Shown here one piece after another: positions 1 through 8,001 of a DNA stretch of 64,000 nt. Each line of letters starts with the position of its first letter. Position 1 is the stretch's first letter. Location of the stretch: positions 62,001-126,000 of the forward strand of contig NZ_JAFBDQ010000001.1 in the NCBI RefSeq assembly GCF_016908315.1, in the 5' to 3' direction. Position numbers and translations under genes: made by a program. Origin of the DNA: Halanaerobacter jeridensis. GTDB lineage: Bacteria; Bacillota; Halanaerobiia; Halobacteroidales; Halobacteroidaceae. A model generated the notes under the pieces. The model did no database searches. It saw nothing but the letters and a program-made list of their open reading frames with translations, and was not told where the DNA came from.

Positions 1-1
1 T

Positions 2-325
2 AAACAATTGGGTTTAATTAAAGTACCTAGTGAAGAAGGTGGCTATAAATATTCTTTACCGCCGCGCCATAAAGAAAAAGTAAATGCTACTTCGCGGATG
101 AAAAGAATGTTTCAAGATTCAGTAATTAATATTGATTATAGTGAAAATTTAATTGTAGTTAGTACTTTGCCCGGAACTGCTCAAGGTGTAGCAGCTTTAA
201 TAGATAATAGTGATTGGAAGCATGTAATTGGTACTATTGCTGGTGATGATACTATTATGTTAGTTATAAAGCCTAAAAAGAAAGTTGAGGCTGTAATTGA
301 AAAATTAGAAAGTTTAACCAGTTAG
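2..325 (+). CDS. argR: Arginine repressor ArgR, C-terminal part (5' end outside window)
   Basis: ArgR represses arginine biosynthesis genes and activates catabolic ones by binding ARG boxes as an arginine-dependent hexamer. The visible part begins in frame at base 2 (Lys-Gln-Leu-Gly-Leu-Ile-Lys-Val), which is the end of the winged-helix DNA-binding domain. The whole C-terminal oligomerisation and arginine-binding domain follows, including the GTIAGDDTIM segment typical of the family. An internal TTG at base 8 is not the real start, because the reading frame stays open to the window edge. recN follows after 12 bases, the conserved argR-recN order of Firmicutes. Family assignment is secure; the N-terminal HTH cannot be seen. 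Confidence 0.93.
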   Translation, partial: KQLGLIKVPSEEGGYKYSLPPRHKEKVNATSRMKRMFQDSVINIDYSENLIVVSTLPGTAQGVAALIDNSDWKHVIGTIAGDDTIMLVIKPKKKVEAVIEKLESLTS

Positions 326-337
326 GAGGCGGATCCA

Positions 338-2035
338 GTGTTAACTGACTTAGTAATTGAAAATTTTGCTTTAATTAAAGAAATGAATTTGAATTTTAGA
401 GAAGGACTTAATATTTTCACTGGAGAGACTGGGTCAGGAAAATCAACTGTAATTAAAGCTTTAGATATGTTACTAGGAGCTCGAGCATCTACAGACTTTA
501 TCAGACATGGCGAAGAAAAAGCTATTATTGGAGCTTGTTTTGATATCAAAGATAATCAGGAAGTAAAGGATAAAGCTGATGAATTAGGAATTTCCTTATC
601 TGAAGATGATAATTTAATATTAAGACGAGAAATAAATAAATCTGGTAATAATAAATCACGAGTAAATGGTCAAGTTGTTACTTTAGAATTAACCCGAAAA
701 TTAAGTAGGTCATTAATTGATATTCAAGGGCAGCATGAATATCAGTCATTACTTAGTTCTCAAGAACAATTAGAACTACTAGATGAGTTTAAAGGAGCAG
801 AAATTAATGATTTGAAAGAAGACTTAGCTGTAATAGCCAAAGAATTAAAAGCTAAACAAAAAAAATTAGATGATTTAAATCAAGATCAAAAAGAAAGAGA
901 AAGAAGAATTGACTTACTTAAGTTTCAATTAAATGAAATTGAAGAAGCAGAGTTAGAAGTTGGAGAATATGAAGAATTAATGTCTGAAAAGAAACGTTTA
1001 GATAATGCAGAAGAAATAAGTAAAACTGTAAGTGAGGCTTATCAACGTATTTATGAAAGTGATATGCATCAATCAGGTATTTTAGATGATTTAAATCAAT
1101 TACTTAAGGAATTAAGAAATTTGCCAGTTATGGATGAGCAATTAAAAGAAACTTTAGATTTATTAGAACAAGTATCTTATGATTTAGAAGAAGTTTCTTT
1201 TCAACTAAATGATTATCAAAATGATATAGAATTTAATGAACAGAGATTAGCAGTAATTATAGAGCGATTGGATTTAATTAATAATTTGAAAAGAAAATAT
1301 GGTGATACAATTGAAGAAATATTAGAGTATCATCAAGATATCAAATTAGAATTAGATGAATTAAAAAATAGTAAAGAACGTAAGTCGCAAATAAAATCTG
1401 AAATTGCTGATTTGAAAGAAGAATATTTCAAATTAGCAGAACAACTAACAAAAATCCGTAAAAATGTAGCGGCAAATATAGAAGAAAAAGTATTAAAACA
1501 ATTAGATGATTTATCAATGCCTGAAGTTAAATTTAAAATTAAGTTTACTGAAACTGATAATTTTTCTGCTAATGGAAAAGATAAAGTTGATTTCTTAATT
1601 GCTACTAATCCAGGAGCAGAATTAAAAAAATTAGCCAAAATTGCTTCCGGAGGAGAACTATCTCGAGTAATGTTAGCTTTAAAATCAATCACGGCTGACT
1701 TAGGTCAATTATCTACTCTTGTATTTGATGAAATTGATGCAGGAATTGGTGGTAGAGTTGCTAAGTTAGTAGCAGAAAAATTAGTATTTTTAACTAAAAG
1801 CCATCAGGTACTATGTATTACTCATTTACCCCAAATTGCTTGTATGGCTGATCAACATTATTTGATTAAAAAAGAAGTAAATGATAATAGTGCGCAAACA
1901 ACTGCTGAAGCTTTAACAACAGATAAGCAGACTAAAGAATTAGCTCGTATGTTAGCAGGTAATATTAATACGACTACTTTGGGACATGCAACTGAACTCA
2001 TTCATAAGGCTGCTGAAAAGAAAGATGCTATTTAA
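338..2035 (+). CDS. recN: DNA repair protein RecN
   Basis: SMC-like ATPase that acts early at DNA double-strand breaks. The 565-aa length is normal for RecN. Walker A (GETGSGKST) lies near residue 30. Long coiled-coil arms fill about residues 150-380. The ABC signature (ASGGELSRVMLA) is near residue 435, followed by Walker B (LVFDEIDAGIGG) and the ITHLPQIA segment. The start is GTG at 338 behind a TAGGAGG Shine-Dalgarno. It follows argR directly and is probably co-transcribed with it. No terminator with a T-run is seen before the repeat-bearing gap that separates it from spoIVB. Confidence 0.97.
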   Translation: MLTDLVIENFALIKEMNLNFREGLNIFTGETGSGKSTVIKALDMLLGARASTDFIRHGEEKAIIGACFDIKDNQEVKDKADELGISLSEDDNLILRREINKSGNNKSRVNGQVVTLELTRKLSRSLIDIQGQHEYQSLLSSQEQLELLDEFKGAEINDLKEDLAVIAKELKAKQKKLDDLNQDQKERERRIDLLKFQLNEIEEAELEVGEYEELMSEKKRLDNAEEISKTVSEAYQRIYESDMHQSGILDDLNQLLKELRNLPVMDEQLKETLDLLEQVSYDLEEVSFQLNDYQNDIEFNEQRLAVIIERLDLINNLKRKYGDTIEEILEYHQDIKLELDELKNSKERKSQIKSEIADLKEEYFKLAEQLTKIRKNVAANIEEKVLKQLDDLSMPEVKFKIKFTETDNFSANGKDKVDFLIATNPGAELKKLAKIASGGELSRVMLALKSITADLGQLSTLVFDEIDAGIGGRVAKLVAEKLVFLTKSHQVLCITHLPQIACMADQHYLIKKEVNDNSAQTTAEALTTDKQTKELARMLAGNINTTTLGHATELIHKAAEKKDAI

Positions 2036-2139
2036 GAAAACAATTTGTAAAAAAATAACTGAATAGATTAAAAGAAATTGGGTATTTCTAATTATAAGAA
2101 GAAAATTATTAAATTTGTTTGCTTATGTTGTGGGGGAGA

Positions 2140-2245
2140 GACTTAGTTTGTCCCTCCGGGTCTCGAAGAGCGTGAGACCCTTCGTGTAGCCCGAAGCGCT
2201 GTGATTTGAGCAAGTTTAGGTGCGCAATCAGTATGCTTAGATCTA
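2140..2245 (-). repeat. Interspersed structured repeat, copy A (minus orientation)
   Basis: The 261-bp gap between recN and spoIVB is locally GC-rich in an AT-rich genome. Read on the minus strand it contains GCATACTGATTGCGCA (2236-2221), then CGGGCTACACGAA (2193-2181), then a perfect 7-bp hairpin GGGTCTC/GAGACCC with a 9-nt loop (2180-2158) and GGAGGGAC. The same blocks occur, with different but still complementary stems, at 15667-15752 and 32039-32225. No open reading frame or tRNA fold is seen here. Function is unknown. Confidence 0.7.
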
Positions 2246-2296
2246 CCCTAGTTGCTTACTTTCTACACAGGTGGGGATTGTGTAGGGGATGAGATA

Positions 2297-3625
2297 ATGA
2301 ATAAGTATTCTAAAGTTGTAGTAATTAATCTAGTATTAATTCTAGTCTTAAGTTTTTTCTTTCCTAATTTTGCATCATTTTTGGGTTTGCCTTCACATTG
2401 TCATTTAATAAAAGGATGACAGGAAAATTTAAATCCTAAATTACCTCTTGCTGTTCAGATCAGTGTAAAAAAACCTGGAAATTTAAAGATTAATGGGCAA
2501 CAGATTACTGCTGATGGTTTAAAAGTTAATTTAAGGAAGAAATTGGCTCTTAAATCAAATACAGTAGGTAAATATAATTTAGATTTTAAATTATTTGGGA
2601 TCATTCCTATTCGAAGTATGGTGATAGATGTTTTCCCAGAGGTGAAAGTGATTCCAGGTGGTCATTCAATTGGAGTTATTTTACAATCAGATGGAATTAT
2701 GGTTGTTAAATCTTCATTTGTAGTTGATAGTAAGGGGCATAAACGATATCCGGCTCTAAATGCAGGATTAGAAGTAGGAGATAAATTATTAAAAGTTAAT
2801 GGAGTCTCAATAAAGAATAAGTATCATTTAGCTCAATTAATTCAAAATTTTGGTAAAGAGGACGAAAAGTTAAGATTTAAAATTAAAAAGCAGAATGGGG
2901 TAATAGTTTCTAAAACAGTAACACCAGTTGTAAATAAAGAAGGTCAGTATATGATTGGAATTTATGTAGATGATGGTGCTGCTGGGGTAGGAACTATATC
3001 ATTTTATGACCCTCAGTATAAATCTTATGGAGCATTAGGCCATATGATTACAGAAGCTAATACCCAATTACCCATTGATATTGCTAAGGGAGAAATTGTT
3101 AAAGCTTATATTTCAGGTATTCAACAAGGGAAATCAGGTATTCCTGGAGAAAAATTGGGTACTTTTTTTAAACGACAAGGATTAATTGGAGATATTAAAA
3201 AGAATAATCGTTTTGGTATTTATGGTCAATTATTTACTGGGTTACAAAATCCGTATTTTGATCAAGCAATTCCTGTGGCTAGTTCTTTAGAAGTTAAAGA
3301 AGGAGCAGCTAAAATTTATACTGTAATTAACGGTGGTACTGTAGATTCTTTTGATATTAATATTGAAGAAGTTAAAAAACAATATAAACCTGCTGAAAAA
3401 GGTTTAATAATTAAAATTACTGATCAAGAGTTATTAAATCAGACAGGTGGTATTGTACAGGGAATGAGTGGTAGTCCGATAGTACAAAATAATAAATTAG
3501 TGGGTGTAGTTACTCATGTGTTTGTTAATGATTCAAGTAAAGGCTATGGGATTTTGGCCCAGTGGATGCTGATGCAGACAAAATACTGGGAACAAACTAA
3601 AAAAACCAGAGAAAAAGTTTCCTAA
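2297..3625 (+). CDS. spoIVB: SpoIVB peptidase (stage IV sporulation protein B), with an in-frame TGA at codon 41
   Basis: SpoIVB is a forespore-secreted PDZ serine protease that cleaves SpoIVFA to trigger sigma-K activation. ATG at 2297 has a good Shine-Dalgarno (AGGGG) and encodes a hydrophobic signal/anchor (VVVINLVLILVLSFFF). Codon 41 (2417-2419) is TGA, and the same frame then stays open to 3625, continuing with family-typical sequence (VKVIPGG, a PDZ region, GALGHMI with the catalytic His, GMSGSPI with the catalytic Ser). The uninterrupted part could start at TTG 2543, which has an AAGGA six bases upstream but would lack the signal and the N-terminal domain. Either the gene carries a nonsense mutation, or this base is a sequence error, or there is readthrough. 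Neighbours recN and spo0A are the usual ones. Confidence 0.85.
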
Positions 3626-3640
3626 TCTCTGGTTTTTTTT
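3603..3640 (+). terminator. Rho-independent terminator after spoIVB
   Basis: Perfect 10-bp stem AAACCAGAGA (3603-3612) with TCTCTGGTTT (3626-3635), a 13-nt loop, and eight T residues from 3633. The left arm lies inside the last codons of spoIVB. Confidence 0.9.
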
Positions 3641-3718
3641 ATTTTATAAGAAGGAGTTTGGAAATATATGTAGAAACATATTTAAATAGGAAAAACAATA
3701 AAAATAAGGAGGAGTAAA

Positions 3719-4510
3719 ATGACACAAGAATCCGAAATTAAGGTTATGTTAGTGGATGATAATAAGGATTTCTGTAATTTGTTAGAAGAATTTTTGAATC
3801 AACAAGATGGGTTTACAGTGGTAACGACTGCTCATGATGGTGTAGATGCTTTAGAAGAAATTGAAGCTAATGAGTTTGATGTATTAGTGCTTGATGTAAT
3901 TATGCCTCAGCTTGATGGAATTGGAGTTTTAGAAGAGGTAAAAGAAAAAGGCTGGAAAGAAGATTTTAAAATAATCATGTTAACTGCATTTGGTCAGGAA
4001 GATTTAACACAACAAGTGGTTGACTTGGGCGCTGATTATTATATTTTAAAACCATTCGACTTAGACAAATTAGCTAGTAGAATTAAACAGGTGATGGAGC
4101 CTACTACTAATAATGGGAATAACGATTATATAATCAAAAAAGATAATCAACAAAAAGTTAATATTGAAGAACGTGTGACTGAAATTATGCATAATATAGG
4201 AATCCCAGCTCACATTAAAGGATATTTATATTTACGACAGGCAATTACAATGGTAATTAAGGATATAGAATTATTAGGAGCAGTAACAAAACAATTATAT
4301 CCGTCTGTGGCTGAAAAATTTGATACTACTGCTAGTAGAGTAGAGAGAGCAATTAGACATGCGATAGAAGTAGCATGGAAAAATGGTAATACTAAAGCTA
4401 TTAATGATATTTTTGGTCATTCAATTACAAGTTCTACAGGAAAACCAACTAATTCACAATTTATAGCTAAAATTGCTGATAAGTTAAGAATTGAGATGAA
4501 GGTCAGCTAA
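3719..4510 (+). CDS. spo0A: Sporulation transcription factor Spo0A
   Basis: Master response regulator of entry into sporulation. The 263-aa protein has a CheY-like receiver (phosphoacceptor Asp in VLVLDVIMP near residue 60, plus the acidic pair in VMLVDDN and the Lys in YYILKPF). A linker leads to the C-terminal Spo0A DNA-binding domain with its recognition region ([16 protein letters not shown]). ATG is preceded by AAGGAGGAG. It has its own transcription unit, with a terminator upstream (after spoIVB) and one downstream. TGTAGAA about 50 bases before the start resembles a 0A box with one mismatch, so autoregulation is possible but unproven. Confidence 0.98.
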   Translation: MTQESEIKVMLVDDNKDFCNLLEEFLNQQDGFTVVTTAHDGVDALEEIEANEFDVLVLDVIMPQLDGIGVLEEVKEKGWKEDFKIIMLTAFGQEDLTQQVVDLGADYYILKPFDLDKLASRIKQVMEPTTNNGNNDYIIKKDNQQKVNIEERVTEIMHNIGIPAHIKGYLYLRQAITMVIKDIELLGAVTKQLYPSVAEKFDTTASRVERAIRHAIEVAWKNGNTKAINDIFGHSITSSTGKPTNSQFIAKIADKLRIEMKVS

Positions 4511-4546
4511 GGGATTAGGCTTAAGCCTAGTCTCTCTTTTTATTTT
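4511..4546 (+). terminator. Terminator after spo0A
   Basis: Near-perfect inverted repeat GATTAGGCTT/AAGCCTAGTC (4513-4532, one G-T pair) followed by a pyrimidine/T-rich tract just after the spo0A stop codon. Confidence 0.8.
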
Positions 4547-4656
4547 TTGGCAAAGGATTAAAGTATAATTTTTATACTATTAGATATACTATAAAGTAAG
4601 ATATAATTATTAATCTAAGAGCTGTTAAATATGTAGTTGTCTGGAGGCTTTAATTG

Positions 4657-5778
4657 ATGAAAATTGAAGGCGCTGTTAGATTAGGGAGGAAAACGAAAGA
4701 ATTAGTAAAAGAGTTAAAGCCTAATGAAATTGCAGTCATTGATCATCAAGATGTTGACCAGTTAGCAGCTAAATCATTAATTAGGTCTAAAGTTAAAGCG
4801 GTAATTAATAATAGTCAATCTATTAGTGGAAGATATCCTAATTTAGGGCCTAAAAAGTTAATTGAAGCAGGTATAGCTGTAATCGATTGTTGTGATAAAA
4901 ATTTGTTTGATATTTTAGAAAATGGAACTAAAATAAAAATTAAGAATGAGAAAATATCTACCTCAGGTAATTTTGTAGCTCATGGTAAAGAATTAAATAA
5001 ATCCGATATAAATCAAAAGTTAAAATTAGCGCAAGAAAATTTAGCTAATGAATTAGATAAATTTATTGATAATACTTTGAACTATGCTAAAAAAGAAAAG
5101 AATTTAATTTTAGGTTTAGATGTTCCGCCTATTACTACAAATTTAGCAGGGAAAGAAGTATTGATTGTTGTTAGGGGGAGCGATTATCGCCAAGACTTAG
5201 AAACGGTGGCTTCTTATATTCAGCAAGTTAAACCAGTTTTAATTGGAGTTGATGGAGGTGCAGATGCTCTATTAGAATATGGATTTCAAGCCGATATCAT
5301 TATTGGAGATATGGATAGTGTAAGTAATCAGGCTTTACGACAAGGCTCTGAACTAATTGTACATGCATATCCAGATGGACAAGCTCCAGGAATGGAAAGA
5401 CTTAAGAACTTAGATTTAACAGCTAAAAAGTTTCCAGCTCCGGGTATGAGTGAAGATATTGCAATGTTACTAGCCTACGAACAAGGGGCTTCATTAATTG
5501 TAGCTGTAGGGACCCATACTAATATGATTGATTTTTTGGAAAAAGGCAGATTAGGAATGGCAAGTACTTTTTTAGCTCGATTGAAAATTGGTAGTAAATT
5601 AGTAGATGCTAAGGGAGTAAATAAATTATATCAGCATAATAATTTAAAGCTAAAATCTTTCTTGCAACTATTAATAACGGCTTTGTTTCCGATCTTGACT
5701 ATTATATTTATTTCTCCAACTTTAAAACAATTATTTAATTTAGTAATTATTAAATTAAAATTAAGTTTAGGAATTTAG
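4657..5778 (+). CDS. steA: Putative cytokinetic ring protein SteA
   Basis: SteA, characterised in Corynebacterium, acts with SteB at the division ring to control peptidoglycan splitting. The N-terminal half has the family motifs IDHQDVD and SISGRYPNLGP. The centre is a thiamine-pyrophosphokinase-like fold (GVDGGADALLEYG, then IIGDMDSV). The C-terminal 50 residues hold one or two membrane segments. ATG 4657 is preferred over an in-frame TTG at 4654 because GGAGG lies 9 bases upstream of it. steB-like, glycosyltransferase and MraY-like genes follow closely, suggesting an envelope/division operon. Assignment is by family resemblance. Confidence 0.88.
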   Translation: MKIEGAVRLGRKTKELVKELKPNEIAVIDHQDVDQLAAKSLIRSKVKAVINNSQSISGRYPNLGPKKLIEAGIAVIDCCDKNLFDILENGTKIKIKNEKISTSGNFVAHGKELNKSDINQKLKLAQENLANELDKFIDNTLNYAKKEKNLILGLDVPPITTNLAGKEVLIVVRGSDYRQDLETVASYIQQVKPVLIGVDGGADALLEYGFQADIIIGDMDSVSNQALRQGSELIVHAYPDGQAPGMERLKNLDLTAKKFPAPGMSEDIAMLLAYEQGASLIVAVGTHTNMIDFLEKGRLGMASTFLARLKIGSKLVDAKGVNKLYQHNNLKLKSFLQLLITALFPILTIIFISPTLKQLFNLVIIKLKLSLGI

Positions 5779-5788
5779 GTGGTATAAA

Positions 5789-6373
5789 ATGCTGGTTAAT
5801 ATGAAATATCATTTAGTGACTATCATGGCTTTATTTATTACTCTAGCTATTGGAATTTTAATTGGAAGTACTATTATTGGAAATGGTTCAATTAGTGAGC
5901 AACAGCAGAAACTGATTAGTGATTTAAAAGATGATTTCAAAACTTTAAGAACTGAGAATCAAAGATTTAAAGGGGAAATTGACAGGTTAGAAGAACAATT
6001 AGCTGTTAATTTAAAATACAGAAAAAAAGTTTTATCATTTTTATTTAAAGATAGGTTGAAGGGAGAAAAATTATTAGTAATAACGGGGGATAATATAGAA
6101 AAAAGAATAACTACTAAAGTTATAAATTATTTGAAGTTAGCTAATCCTGGAGTAATTAAAATATTAAAAGAAAATGATTTAGAGCAAGGAAAGTATAATA
6201 AAATAATAGTTCTTGGTAGAACAAATAAAGAAATAAAGCAGCAATATTTTAATAAAAATGCTGAGATCATTCGCTTATCCCAGGTGGAATTAAATTCTTT
6301 TTCTCAGACAGTTGATAAATTAATGAAAATTGTTGGTCAAACAACCTCTAATTTGAGTAAAGAAGGGAGATAA
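5789..6373 (+). CDS. SteB/MctB-like membrane coiled-coil protein
   Basis: A 194-aa protein with the opening typical of the MctB (DUF3186, 'copper transporter')/SteB family: YHLVTIMALFITLAIGILIG, one N-terminal membrane helix. A coiled coil of about 40 residues rich in Gln/Glu/Lys follows, then a small extracytoplasmic domain (LLVITGDN, IIVLGRTN). It is shorter than mycobacterial MctB. Ten bases separate it from steA. In Corynebacterium SteB partners SteA in cell separation, so division is a more likely role here than copper export; that is inferred from context. Confidence 0.75.
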   Translation: MLVNMKYHLVTIMALFITLAIGILIGSTIIGNGSISEQQQKLISDLKDDFKTLRTENQRFKGEIDRLEEQLAVNLKYRKKVLSFLFKDRLKGEKLLVITGDNIEKRITTKVINYLKLANPGVIKILKENDLEQGKYNKIIVLGRTNKEIKQQYFNKNAEIIRLSQVELNSFSQTVDKLMKIVGQTTSNLSKEGR

Positions 6374-6377
6374 AAGA

Positions 6378-7043
6378 GTGGGTGTTTCAGTTTTAATCCC
6401 TGCTTTTAATGAAGAAGAAAGAATTAAGCTAACCATTGAAACTGTTTTTAAATTAAATGAGGTACAGGAGGTAATAGTTATAGATGATGGTTCGACTGAC
6501 TCAACTTATCAGCAAGCCCTACAAACTAAAGCTAAAGTTCTGCAATTAACAGTTAATCAAGGGAAAGGTGCTGCTTTAAATTTTGGTCTAAAAGAGGTAG
6601 AGGAAGATACGATTTTATTATTAGATGCAGATGTAGGAGTAACTGCTATAGAAGCACAAAAGTTAATAACCCCTGTTATTAAAAGAGAAGCAGATATGAC
6701 AGTGGCTAAGTTTCCTAAAGTAACTAATCAAGGAGGTTTTGGTCTAGTAAAAAAATTAGCTACTTGGGGGTTAAAAATAATTACAGGGCAAGAATTTACC
6801 GCTCCCTTATCAGGGCAAAGAGCAGTTAATAGTAGAATAATAAAAGAAATTAATAATTTTGCTCCTGGATTTGCAGTAGAAGTGGCTTTAACTATAGCAA
6901 CTTGGCAAGCTGGATTTAAGATAAAAGAAATAGCAGTAGATATGTGTCATCGAGTTACCGGTAGAAATTTAAAAGGCTTTTATCATCGAGGGCAGCAATT
7001 TAAAGATATTGCAGTTGTTTTAGTCTCTGCACTAAGGGAGTGA
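6378..7043 (+). CDS. Family 2 glycosyltransferase
   Basis: A 221-aa cytoplasmic GT-A glycosyltransferase. It opens with VSVLIPAFNEEERI, carries VIDDGSTDST for nucleotide binding and LLDADVG as the DXD metal motif, and lacks the C-terminal membrane helices of dolichol-phosphate mannose synthase-type enzymes. The start is GTG 6378 with GGGAG upstream, four bases after the SteB-like gene. The substrate cannot be told from sequence. Co-location with steA/steB and an MraY-like gene suggests an envelope glycan or polyprenyl-linked sugar. Confidence 0.85.
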   Translation: MGVSVLIPAFNEEERIKLTIETVFKLNEVQEVIVIDDGSTDSTYQQALQTKAKVLQLTVNQGKGAALNFGLKEVEEDTILLLDADVGVTAIEAQKLITPVIKREADMTVAKFPKVTNQGGFGLVKKLATWGLKIITGQEFTAPLSGQRAVNSRIIKEINNFAPGFAVEVALTIATWQAGFKIKEIAVDMCHRVTGRNLKGFYHRGQQFKDIAVVLVSALRE

Positions 7044-7047
7044 AATA

Positions 7048-7854
7048 ATGGCTATCTTGCTGGTGGTTTTAAGTACTATTTTTTTAACTAAGATTTCTTT
7101 TGTTTTAGTTTTTGATTTTTTAAAATCAGGTGGCTTAGTAATTGAAAATTATCAGAAACAATTAATTCCTTATGGCTATGGATTAGTTTTTGGGATTAAT
7201 TCAATAATCATATTGGTTTTAGGTACTTTAGTTGGAGTTTATGAACTTCAATTAAGTACTAGAATTATTATTTTACTCTTAACTATGACTCTAATTGGAA
7301 TTATTGATGATACTTTAGGTCAAAAAGAATTTCAAGGTTTTAAAGGACATTTAAAAGCTTTGTTCTTGGAATTTACACTAACTACTGGTTTTTTAAAGAT
7401 GAGTTTAAGTTTTATAGTTACTTTTTATTTATTTTTTTATTGGTATTTTGATTTATTGTCCGCCTTAGTAGCAACTTTAATTGTATTATTAGCTGCAAAT
7501 TTTATTAACTTATTAGATGTTAGACCAGGTCGGGCTCTAAAGGGATTTATTTTATTATCTGGAATAGGATTATTTTTTTCATCAAATATTATATTATTAA
7601 TGCCAATTTTAATTATGGTTTTATTCTTTTTACCAGTTGATTTAAAAGCTGAAGCAATGATGGGTGATGTAGGGGCTAATGTTTTAGGAGCAGTAGGAGG
7701 AGTGAATTTTATTATTAATATTTCTTCGGGGGGAAAAATATTAATGTTATGTGGATTAATAATAATAAATTTTTGTTCTGAGATTTGTTCTTTAAGTCAA
7801 TTAATTTCTGGAAATAAATTATTAAATTTTCTAGACCAATTAGGAAGAAACTAA
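7048..7854 (+). CDS. MraY/WecA-like polyprenyl-phosphate phosphoglycosyltransferase homologue
   Basis: A 268-aa polytopic membrane protein with about nine hydrophobic segments. IIDDTLGQKEFQGFKGH corresponds to the acidic D-D motif of the glycosyltransferase 4 family (MraY, WecA, TagO), and NFINLLDVRPGRALKGF to the conserved Asn/Asp loop, though with an unusual VRPGRA where a Gly-Leu pair is common. It is shorter than MraY (about 320 aa) and probably not the essential enzyme. It ends the steA operon. Confidence 0.72.
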   Translation: MAILLVVLSTIFLTKISFVLVFDFLKSGGLVIENYQKQLIPYGYGLVFGINSIIILVLGTLVGVYELQLSTRIIILLLTMTLIGIIDDTLGQKEFQGFKGHLKALFLEFTLTTGFLKMSLSFIVTFYLFFYWYFDLLSALVATLIVLLAANFINLLDVRPGRALKGFILLSGIGLFFSSNIILLMPILIMVLFFLPVDLKAEAMMGDVGANVLGAVGGVNFIINISSGGKILMLCGLIIINFCSEICSLSQLISGNKLLNFLDQLGRN

Positions 7855-7911
7855 AAAAATTAACTTTTCCCAAAAAAATTATATAATAACTAAGCTAAAT
7901 CATTCTAACTA

Positions 7912-7941
7912 TTGACATTTCCTTAAATTAAATTATATAAT
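7912..7941 (+). promoter_or_regulatory. Sigma-A promoter for the NSS transporter
   Basis: Consensus TTGACA (7912-7917) and TATAAT (7936-7941) separated by 18 bp, about 60 bases before the transporter start codon. Confidence 0.75.
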
Positions 7942-8001
7942 AAAGGAGAAAACATACTAGTAGAAAAAGTATAGAGAAGAAAATGAAAAGGAGTTGAGAG
8001 T

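Noticed and set aside
2130-2260. tRNA or small structured RNA gene in the GC-rich recN-spoIVB gap
   Set aside because: No cloverleaf or TTCGAATC-type T-loop; the sequence is instead one copy of an interspersed repeat seen at two other loci.
2417-2460. TGA in spoIVB as a selenocysteine codon
   Set aside because: Downstream bases can form only a weak AT-rich hairpin (AATTTA/TAAATT) with loop AATCC, lacking the GU-type apical loop of bacterial SECIS elements. SpoIVB is not a known selenoprotein, and other genes in the window use TGA as stop.
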